Source: Bacteroidales bacterium (lineage in GTDB: Bacteria; Bacteroidota; Bacteroidia; Bacteroidales; WCHB1-69). From it: a stretch of DNA of 6,514 bases. Positions 1-4,711 of the stretch are shown here, one piece after another. The notes beneath the pieces were generated by a model. That model worked only from the letters and a program-made list of their open reading frames with translations, was not told where the DNA came from and made no database searches. A program made the translations under genes and the position numbers. Where the stretch lies: NCBI GenBank assembly GCA_031254735.1, contig JAIRTU010000094.1, forward strand, positions 1 through 6,514, read 5' to 3'. Positions within the stretch are counted from its first letter, which is position 1, and the number at the start of each line of letters is the position of its first letter.

Positions 1-203
1 TCTGCCAGCGAATCCAACTCTTTACCGACGTCGGATTTTACATGCAGCAATCGGGCGACCATTCCGTCGAAAAAATCAAATACCGAAGCCAGCAGCACCA
101 ACGCAGCCGCTTCTTTCAATAGTCCCTGTCCCGCTAACAAAATAGCCACACAACCCGAAAACAGGTTCAACAGGGTAACGATATTGGGAATATGTTTTTT
201 CAT
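1..203 (-). CDS. pssA: CDP-diacylglycerol--serine O-phosphatidyltransferase, N-terminal part (cut by left edge)
   Basis: Only the first 67 codons are in the window; the gene continues past the left edge. The family transfers the phosphatidyl group of CDP-diacylglycerol to an alcohol in the inner membrane; the serine enzyme makes phosphatidylserine, precursor of phosphatidylethanolamine. The peptide starts MKKHIPNIVTLLNLFSGC, and the CDP-alcohol phosphatidyltransferase signature DG-x2-AR-x8-G-x3-D-x3-D is visible: D46, G47, A50, R51, G60, D64, with the last Asp at codon 68 begun by the two edge bases. Hydrophobic stretches around residues 8-26 and 32-45 fit the multi-pass membrane fold. The 'IPN..T..NLFSGC' opening and 'GKELDSLAD' are, from memory, typical of Bacteroidales PssA; glycerol-3-phosphate enzymes (PgsA) share the signature but begin differently. 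The ATG at 201-203 is preceded by an A-rich leader without a Shine-Dalgarno sequence. No TAnnTTTG element was seen in the 46-bp gap upstream, so it may be transcribed with the metallopeptidase gene. Confidence 0.88.
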   Translation of the reverse strand, partial: MKKHIPNIVTLLNLFSGCVAILLAGQGLLKEAAALVLLASVFDFFDGMVARLLHVKSDVGKELDSLA

Positions 204-249
204 GTTTATTTTTTTTGTTTATATCTTACTAGTAAAAAACTATTATCGT

Positions 250-987
250 TTATTTGCAATATGTATTTTTTATTTCATCATACAAAATGTCGGTATCAAA
301 ATCATCATGAATAAAGGAATTTAACGTGATTTTCTTTTCCTGAAATAAATAGGTTGCATAAAGCCTATATTTGAAATATTGAAAAGATGGAGAACTTTCA
401 TTTATATTATTACAAATGACCTCCATTCCTATTTCTTCATTGTAAGAACTTTCCTTTGAAATAAATTCGCAATATCCTTCATTTTTCCACTTTGGGAAAA
501 GTTTATATTTTACCAATCCAAGTTTGTTCTCTAAAAGAGAATGCGTTGATTCATGGGCAATAGCTCCGCTTAATGTCCTTTTATTGTTATCGTTCCCATT
601 CCGAACAATCAAGTTATCGGCAAACGAAGATTTTGTAAGAATTATATTTTGAGAAAGGGGATAATTAGTTCCAAATGCAGTCCTGCTTCCCGGAGCAAAA
701 AAGAAAAACTGAGCATAAGTATTGCAAACATAGATTTTTTGTTTAAACTCACTATTAAACAATTCGGATTGCGATAATAATTCGATAGATTTATCCAAAA
801 CAGATTTTATGTCCTCCTTGCTGATTCCTTGATTTTGATAATGAATGGTAAAGTTTTTGTATTCAAATTTATTTGTAAATGCAAATTGTGGGAAAAATAA
901 AATGAAAATATACAATAATACAATCACACTGAAAGTTATTTCAGTTGTGAAGAGAATTTTTCTTGTCCTTTTTTTTAGTTTCTTCAT
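250..987 (-). CDS. Putative membrane-anchored HExxH (gluzincin-like) metallopeptidase, uncharacterised
   Basis: A 245-residue protein that I do not recognise as a named family. Visible: a basic N-terminus (residues 1-10, KK-KK-R-RK), one hydrophobic segment at about 12-33, then a soluble domain. With no lipobox Cys after the segment, it is most likely an N-terminal anchor or uncleaved signal with the domain outside the cytoplasm. The core is AIAHESTHSLL at 142-152, a zinc-protease HExxH motif (H145, E146, H149), followed 21 residues later by WKNEGYCEFIS (167-177), where E170 fits the third zinc ligand of the gluzincin pattern (HExxH plus a downstream Glu in an 'EG' turn, as in M1 and related MA-clan enzymes). 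Four cysteines are present (88, 173, 192, 244). The substrate is unknown. The gene has its own well-formed promoter and is A/T-richer than its neighbours, suggesting an accessory gene placed between ruvB and pssA. The ATG at 985-987 is the only sensible start because it keeps the basic segment before the membrane helix. Confidence 0.8.
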   Translation of the reverse strand: MKKLKKRTRKILFTTEITFSVIVLLYIFILFFPQFAFTNKFEYKNFTIHYQNQGISKEDIKSVLDKSIELLSQSELFNSEFKQKIYVCNTYAQFFFFAPGSRTAFGTNYPLSQNIILTKSSFADNLIVRNGNDNNKRTLSGAIAHESTHSLLENKLGLVKYKLFPKWKNEGYCEFISKESSYNEEIGMEVICNNINESSPSFQYFKYRLYATYLFQEKKITLNSFIHDDFDTDILYDEIKNTYCK

Positions 988-1015
988 TTTATAATTAATT
1001 ATGATACAAGATTTT

Positions 1016-1047
1016 CAAATATATTTACGTCTAATTAATCAAACAAA
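1016..1047 (-). promoter_or_regulatory. Bacteroidota-type promoter of the metallopeptidase gene
   Basis: On the minus strand, TTTG (1044-1047) is followed after exactly 20 bases by TATATTTG (1016-1023). This matches the Bacteroidota primary sigma factor consensus, TTTG at -33, about 19-21 bases, then TAnnTTTG at -7. A second TTTG (1040-1043) gives a poorer spacing of 16. Transcription should begin near 1008-1011, leaving an A/T-rich leader of roughly 20-24 nt before the ATG at 987. The -33 box lies inside the last codons of ruvB. That the match is real is seen; that it is used is inferred. Confidence 0.72.
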
Positions 1048-2060
1048 CTCGGCGTGTAACCTCCGCGAGAAATTCCCAAATGTTCATACGCCAAAGCCGT
1101 AACTTCCCGACCTCTGGGAGTACGCATCAGAAAACCTTCCTGAATCAGAAACGGTTCGTATACTTCTTCTATCGTGCCTGCGTCTTCTCCCACCGCCGTT
1201 GCGATAGTGCCTATGCCCACAGGTCCGCCTTTAAACTTTCCGATAATGGTTGTCAGAATGCGGTTATCCATTTCGTCCAATCCGTGAGCGTCTACATTGA
1301 GAGCCGCCAAACCGTAGCGGGCAATATCCAAATCGATCACGCCGCTGCCTTTTATCTGGGCAAAATCGCGAATGCGACGAAGCAACAAATTGGCAATACG
1401 AGGCGTCCCGCGACTGCGACGAGCAATCTCATTTGCGGCGTCTTTGTCTATGGCAATTCTCAAAATGCCTGCCGAACGTATAACAATACATTCCAAAGTA
1501 GCTGTATCATAATAATTCAACCGAAGATTTATCCCGAAACGCGAACGCAAAGGCGCTGTCAACAAGCCCGAACGAGTAGTTGCACCCACCAAAGTAAACG
1601 GATTTAAACTTATCTGCACATTGCGGGCATTGGGGCCGGATTCTATCAGAATATCAATCTTATAATCTTCCATTGCGGAATACAGATATTCTTCCACCAC
1701 CGGCGAAAGTCTGTGAATTTCATCAATGAAAAGAACATCGTTGGCTTCCAGATTGGTAAGCAATCCTGCCAAATCGCCGGGCTTGTCGATAACAGGACCC
1801 GAAGTTACTTTCATGCTCACGCCCATTTCGTTGGCGATAATATGCGAAAGGGTGGTTTTTCCTAATCCGGGAGGACCATGCAGCAAGACATGGTCTAACG
1901 ATTCGCCACGTTTTTTTGCCGCATGGACAAAAATTTTAAGGTTTTCCACCACCTTTTCCTGTCCGGCAAATTCCACAAAGCCACTCGGTCGGATCACCTT
2001 TTCGATTTCTTTCTCCGAGAGGCTCATGCTGTTGTTGTATGGGTCTAAGTTGGGGTTCAT
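1035..2060 (-). CDS. ruvB: Holliday junction branch migration ATPase RuvB
   Basis: A full-length 341-residue RuvB (family about 330-350). RuvB forms hexameric AAA+ motors on both sides of a RuvA-bound Holliday junction and drives branch migration in cytoplasmic recombinational repair, before RuvC cuts. Domains in order: N-terminal motif [11 protein letters not shown] (24-34); Walker [10 protein letters not shown] (62-70); Walker B LFIDEIHR (110-117); the conserved SAMEDY (128-133); sensor 1 in GATTRSG (159-165); arginine-finger segment LRSRFG (171-176); sensor 2 SRGTPRIAN (216-224); C-terminal winged helix with GKFKGGPVG (274-282), [14 protein letters not shown] (292-305) and RTPRGRE (313-319). 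All catalytic positions are intact. No other ruv gene adjoins it, as is usual in this phylum. The ATG at 2058-2060 has the A/T-rich leader typical of the phylum and no Shine-Dalgarno sequence. Expression probably comes from the TAACTTTG element at 2144-2151. The last codons hold the -33 box for the next gene. Confidence 0.98.
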   Translation of the reverse strand: MNPNLDPYNNSMSLSEKEIEKVIRPSGFVEFAGQEKVVENLKIFVHAAKKRGESLDHVLLHGPPGLGKTTLSHIIANEMGVSMKVTSGPVIDKPGDLAGLLTNLEANDVLFIDEIHRLSPVVEEYLYSAMEDYKIDILIESGPNARNVQISLNPFTLVGATTRSGLLTAPLRSRFGINLRLNYYDTATLECIVIRSAGILRIAIDKDAANEIARRSRGTPRIANLLLRRIRDFAQIKGSGVIDLDIARYGLAALNVDAHGLDEMDNRILTTIIGKFKGGPVGIGTIATAVGEDAGTIEEVYEPFLIQEGFLMRTPRGREVTALAYEHLGISRGGYTPSLFD

Positions 2061-2123
2061 TTTCTGTTAATTAATTGGATAGCGATGCTACTTTTTTGCG
2101 GTGAAAATTATCTTATTAATCAT

Positions 2124-2144
2124 ATCTTGTCGAATATAAATTGC
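2124..2144 (-). repeat. Third, diverged copy of the hairpin-arm repeat
   Basis: On the plus strand this 21-mer shares the core TCGAAyATAAA with the right arm of the neighbouring hairpin (2190-2210) and lies in the same orientation 66 bp away; its first half, ATcTTgTCGAA, differs from that arm at two positions. It is also similar to the reverse complement of the left arm (2162-2182), with TTGTCGA shared. Three copies of a roughly 20-bp element within 90 bp are more than one hairpin requires. It covers the predicted ruvB transcription start, which would suit an operator site. Confidence 0.5.
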
Positions 2145-2151
2145 AAAGTTA
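2144..2151 (-). promoter_or_regulatory. Likely -7 element of the ruvB promoter
   Basis: On the minus strand this reads TAACTTTG followed by CA, a close match to the Bacteroidota -7 consensus TAnnTTTG. No good TTTG lies at the expected 19-21-base distance upstream; the nearest, at 2177-2180, is 25 bases away inside the hairpin arm, so the -33 box is weak. Transcription would start around 2135-2140 with a leader of about 75-80 nt before ruvB. The start falls inside the third copy of the repeat at 2124-2144, and the -33 region overlaps the hairpin, so a protein bound to these repeats could control ruvB. Confidence 0.5.
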
Positions 2152-2160
2152 CACCATTTT

Positions 2161-2211
2161 TGTCGTTTATGCTCGACAAAAACAATATAATTTTATCGAA
2201 CATAAACGACA
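2161..2211 (-). terminator. Long 21-bp-stem hairpin after the restriction-modification genes (terminator, RNA structure or operator)
   Basis: Bases 2161-2181 pair with 2191-2211 around a 9-nt loop (2182-2190). The outer 11 bp are perfect (TGTCGTTTATG with its complement), followed by one exception, 4 bp (TCGA), a second exception, and 4 bp of A-T pairs. The two exceptions (2172/2200 and 2177/2195) are C opposite A on the plus strand but G-U pairs in a minus-strand transcript, so RNA transcribed from the cassette toward ruvB forms an unbroken 21-pair stem. It begins 20 bp after the second methyltransferase stop, which suits an end-of-operon structure, but no U-run follows, so it is not a standard intrinsic terminator. 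It could stop transcription by another route, protect the mRNA 3' end, or be a protein-binding palindrome. Confidence 0.6.
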
Positions 2212-2231
2212 GAATGAAAATATTTCGTATA

Positions 2232-3116
2232 CTATGCTTCTTTTATTGTTGCGTAATGTTGTTTTTGTTCAAATAAAGATAGTTGTTTTTGTTCGGGTAA
2301 AATCTTCAGGTAATTAGAGATAAATAATTCTTTTCCGGTAGAATCGGATTCTTTTGATACATTTCTCATTCCATAAGTAAGATTCCACGGTATTATGTTT
2401 GCAAAAGAAAATAAATCTCGTATATATTCGCTGTCGTCGTAAGTGATAAGCCATTTGTGTCGGCAATTTTTCATTATTTCCGCAAATTCTATATGATTGA
2501 AAGCCTTGTGTAAATTTCCGTTTTTTCCGTAAAGAGCCGATTTGGTTGCGGTATAATAAGGAGGATCTAAAAACAAAAATACATCTTTCCCTTCCCTGTA
2601 AATCAAGTCTTTATAATCGAAATTCGTTATTTTTGCATGTTGAATAACTTTTGAAAATTGATACAGCCTTTCAATGCTGCTTTCCGTAAAACGACCCTCA
2701 AACGCACTTTCGCTAAATCCGCCGCTCAAACTTGTGCCTGAAAAAGTAATTCGATTGTAAATAAAAAAGGCAGTGGCTCTTTCTACGTCATTAAATTTTG
2801 TAATGTTTTGGTTGAGAAATGTATGCAATTCTTTTCCGACAGGAAATTCTTTTCTCCATCGATAAATTTGAGCAATCAGAGAATCAATATCTTTTTGTGC
2901 TGTTTCCCAAAACTTAAAAAGTTCAAAATATAAATCATTTACCCAAAATTGTCTATTCGGATAACGCTGTTTGGCATAAATAAAAATAGAACCTCCACCT
3001 AAAAAAGGCTCTCTAAATTCATCAAAATCAGGAATTAATGAAGAAATAAGCGGGACTGCCCGACTTTTGCCTCCGGGGTATCGTAATGGGGATTTTATGG
3101 TTCCTGTTATGGTCAT
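2232..3116 (-). CDS. Dam/D12-type DNA adenine N6-methyltransferase (second modification enzyme of the cassette)
   Basis: A 294-residue alpha-class (D12 family) methyltransferase that moves a methyl group from S-adenosylmethionine to the N6 of adenine in a specific DNA site. Motifs in order: LRYPGGKSR (11-19, motif X), EPFLGGGS (36-43, motif I, AdoMet binding), VNDL (59-62), a target-recognition stretch around 120-150 (NRITFSGTSLSGGF...EGRF), and catalytic DPPYY (184-188). Length and order match Dam and DpnM-type enzymes. The target sequence cannot be read from the protein. The start ATG overlaps the endonuclease stop as ATGA, so translation is probably coupled. The tail is unusual: after the catalytic domain ends (about 272) it carries EQKQ-LSLF-EQKQ (275-286), where QLSLF (278-282) matches the beta-sliding-clamp binding pentapeptide QLxLF. 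Its product should help protect host DNA from the upstream endonuclease; a solitary regulatory role is less likely given the coupling. Confidence 0.93.
   Translation of the reverse strand: MTITGTIKSPLRYPGGKSRAVPLISSLIPDFDEFREPFLGGGSIFIYAKQRYPNRQFWVNDLYFELFKFWETAQKDIDSLIAQIYRWRKEFPVGKELHTFLNQNITKFNDVERATAFFIYNRITFSGTSLSGGFSESAFEGRFTESSIERLYQFSKVIQHAKITNFDYKDLIYREGKDVFLFLDPPYYTATKSALYGKNGNLHKAFNHIEFAEIMKNCRHKWLITYDDSEYIRDLFSFANIIPWNLTYGMRNVSKESDSTGKELFISNYLKILPEQKQLSLFEQKQHYATIKEA
2258..2294. repeat. In-frame 13-bp direct repeat encoding EQKQ twice around the clamp-like motif
   Basis: GTTGTTTTTGTTC occurs at 2258-2270 and again at 2282-2294 on the plus strand, 24 bp (8 codons) apart, and encodes EQKQ at residues 275-278 and 283-286 of the D12 methyltransferase. 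The first copy with its flank (2259-2276) also matches 3861-3878, at the end of the other methyltransferase, at 17 of 18 bases. Whether this is duplication, recombination between gene tails, or selection on the peptide cannot be told from one sequence. Confidence 0.6.
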
Positions 3117-3856
3117 TGCGGCTTTTCGTTTTCCGAATTAAACGTAATAAGTTTTATCCAATCTACTTCTCCCGATTTGTTGCAAAATGTATTTGAAAAT
3201 TCTCGGGTAAATTTATTGATCATCTTTGCATAAGATTCCATGAATAAATCATTTTTCTCTTTTGCTTTATGTCCCAAAGGTTCAACAATATCCATATAAA
3301 GATTGGTATCTCCCGAAATAAATTCCCAAAATTTTTGTCCGCAATATTTATAATAATCTCCTCTGTCGGGTTTGCTGTCTTTTCCGTAACAGCAGCCGTT
3401 AACGGCAGATATTATCAATTGGGAATTGCCGGTTCGCAAGGTGCGTTTTGCCGATAAAAAATCGCTTTTCATTTTTGCAATTTGGCTGCTGTTTCCCCAA
3501 TTGGGACCGGATTTAATGGAAACAATATAACGAATATTTTCTTTATCAAATTCCAAATCAACACCTTTAATGCCCGATTTCCAACCTCCGTATACTTGTT
3601 GATTGATAAAAACAGCAAGTTCTTCCAACCAATTGCCAAAAACAGTTTCTTCGTTGGAAGAGATATAGGCATCGGTAAGTCCTCTGACAATTTGCTCGGA
3701 AGTCAACAGATATTTCGCTTTGAAAAGATAAGGATTTTTCCTTTTCAAAACGGTTTGCAACTTCATTTTATCCAATCCGTCAATCCGTTTTTGATGAAAA
3801 ATATCAATATGATCTTCAACGTACTGCGTAATGTCCTTTGTGTTTAATGGATTCAT
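3113..3856 (-). CDS. Type II restriction endonuclease, resembling the PmeII type
   Basis: About 247 residues from the ATG at 3854-3856. It sits between two DNA methyltransferases and, from memory, resembles the PmeII-type type II endonucleases: segments NPYLFKAK, SSNEETVFGNWLEELA, YGGWKSGIKGVDLEFD, SIKSGPNWGNSSQI, NGCCYGKD and CGQKFWEFISG are typical. The layout also recalls EcoO109I. Counting from this ATG, the likely PD-(D/E)xK site is D100 (or E102/D104, in GVDLEFD) plus S113-x-K115 (SIKSG), with Ser in place of the usual acidic residue; E78/E79 in the preceding helix could complete metal binding. It would cut double-stranded DNA at the unmethylated site; the site itself is unknown. A TTG 18 bp upstream (3872-3874) keeps the frame open, but the ATG gives the start (MNPLNTKDITQYVE) I recall for relatives. 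It overlaps the preceding methyltransferase by 41 bp and the following one by 4 bp. It is noticeably A/T-rich. Confidence 0.85.
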   Translation of the reverse strand: MNPLNTKDITQYVEDHIDIFHQKRIDGLDKMKLQTVLKRKNPYLFKAKYLLTSEQIVRGLTDAYISSNEETVFGNWLEELAVFINQQVYGGWKSGIKGVDLEFDKENIRYIVSIKSGPNWGNSSQIAKMKSDFLSAKRTLRTGNSQLIISAVNGCCYGKDSKPDRGDYYKYCGQKFWEFISGDTNLYMDIVEPLGHKAKEKNDLFMESYAKMINKFTREFSNTFCNKSGEVDWIKLITFNSENEKPQ

Positions 3857-4694
3857 CTGCTTGTTTTTGGTCAAATAACACTAATTTTACGGGTTCAATT
3901 TTTTGTTTAACCATATTATAATATTCGGGAACAATTTCAATTCCTATCGAATGCCGGTTCATACGTTGAGCAACAAAATTTGTTGTTCCCGACCCCATGA
4001 AAGGGTCGAGTACCGTGTCGCCTTCTTTTGTGAAAAGTTTGATAAACCATTCCGGCAATCCTTCGGGAAAAGCGGCACTGTGTTTTTTGTTGTTGCATTC
4101 TGTTGCCAAATGCAAAACATTGGTCGGATATGCCATTTCTCGATCTATCCAATTGGAAATATTTTTCCCAAAGCCGCTGCCCACCTTGGAATTGTTTCTT
4201 GTTTTGTCGGTATCACTCAGATTTTTAAGTCTTGTTTTTGCCCATTCGCCCATGGCAACCATTACTTCTTCCTGATACATGGAAAAATTTTTTTCTTTGT
4301 TGAATTGAAGCAACCTTTCCCATGCATCGCGAAAACGGTTGGGCCATTTTCCCGGATAGCAATTCTTTTTATGCCAAATAAACTCTTCCGTCCATAGCCA
4401 ACCCTGTTTTTTCATTTCCAAAATAAGTTCCATTACATAGGTGCTTCGTTCCCCTTCAACCACTTTTTCTTTTATATTCAACACAAATGTTCCGTCGGGT
4501 TTCAAAACACGCAATAATTCTTTGGAAACAGGTGTAAACCATTCGACATATCTGTCGGGGTGAATGCCGCCGTATGTGTTTTTTCGCTGGTCGGCATAGG
4601 GCGGAGATGTGAAGATCAAATGTACGGAATTGTCCGGTATTTTCTTCAAAACCTCTTTACAATCACCAAGCTGTATATCTGTCTGTATTTTCAT
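3816..4694 (-). CDS. Beta-type site-specific DNA methyltransferase (N4-cytosine or N6-adenine), first gene of the cassette
   Basis: A 292-residue N6_N4_Mtase family enzyme with the beta-class motif order: catalytic TSPPY (29-33) near the N-terminus, LRVLKPDGTFVLNI (61-74), target-recognition region in the middle (about 105-190), and AdoMet-binding DPFMGSGTT (230-238) near the C-terminus, then GIEIVPEY (251-258). A TSPPY catalytic motif is commonest in N4-cytosine enzymes, whereas adenine enzymes mostly have (D/N)PPY, so N4-methylcytosine is the better guess but not certain. It should modify one strand or form of the target cut by the next gene's product. The ATG (4692-4694) lies 17 bp after the parE stop and gives the family's usual opening (IQLGDCKEVLKKIPDNSVHLI). 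The final 41 bp overlap the endonuclease gene. Near the C-terminus KLVLF-DQKQ (270-278) closely resembles the QLSLF-EQKQ tail of the second methyltransferase. No promoter of its own was found. Confidence 0.93.
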   Translation of the reverse strand: MKIQTDIQLGDCKEVLKKIPDNSVHLIFTSPPYADQRKNTYGGIHPDRYVEWFTPVSKELLRVLKPDGTFVLNIKEKVVEGERSTYVMELILEMKKQGWLWTEEFIWHKKNCYPGKWPNRFRDAWERLLQFNKEKNFSMYQEEVMVAMGEWAKTRLKNLSDTDKTRNNSKVGSGFGKNISNWIDREMAYPTNVLHLATECNNKKHSAAFPEGLPEWFIKLFTKEGDTVLDPFMGSGTTNFVAQRMNRHSIGIEIVPEYYNMVKQKIEPVKLVLFDQKQADESIKHKGHYAVR

Positions 4695-4711
4695 TATTTT
4701 TCTGTCCCGCC

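Noticed and set aside
1031..2076. TTAATTAA/TAATTAAT short palindromes just outside both ends of ruvB as insertion or recombination marks
   Set aside because: Eight-base A/T palindromes are expected by chance in A/T-rich intergenic DNA, and there is no associated target duplication or mobile gene.
2140..2160. Standard intrinsic terminator at the hairpin
   Set aside because: The minus strand after the stem continues AAAATGG with no U-run, and the plus strand after the stem also lacks one, so a factor-independent terminator of the classical type is not supported.
2085..2276. Plus-strand open frame of 63 codons over the ruvB-methyltransferase intergenic region
   Set aside because: It spans the hairpin and its third copy, so its apparent internal repeat (ILSNIN twice) is only the DNA repeat read in frame. 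It has no promoter, and its end runs into the methyltransferase on the other strand.
2124..2294. CRISPR-like repeat array from the several similar 13-21-bp elements
   Set aside because: Copies are few, diverged, in mixed orientation and irregularly spaced, two of them lie in coding sequence, and there are no cas genes.
2574..2581. Internal TATTTTTG (minus strand) as a promoter inside the D12 methyltransferase
   Set aside because: There is no TTTG at 19-21 bases upstream, and the match lies in an A-rich coding stretch. Nothing downstream needs it.
3872..3874. TTG as the endonuclease start
   Set aside because: The ATG 18 bp downstream gives the N-terminus I recall for relatives, and the extra six residues (MTKNKQ) only translate the methyltransferase tail in another frame.
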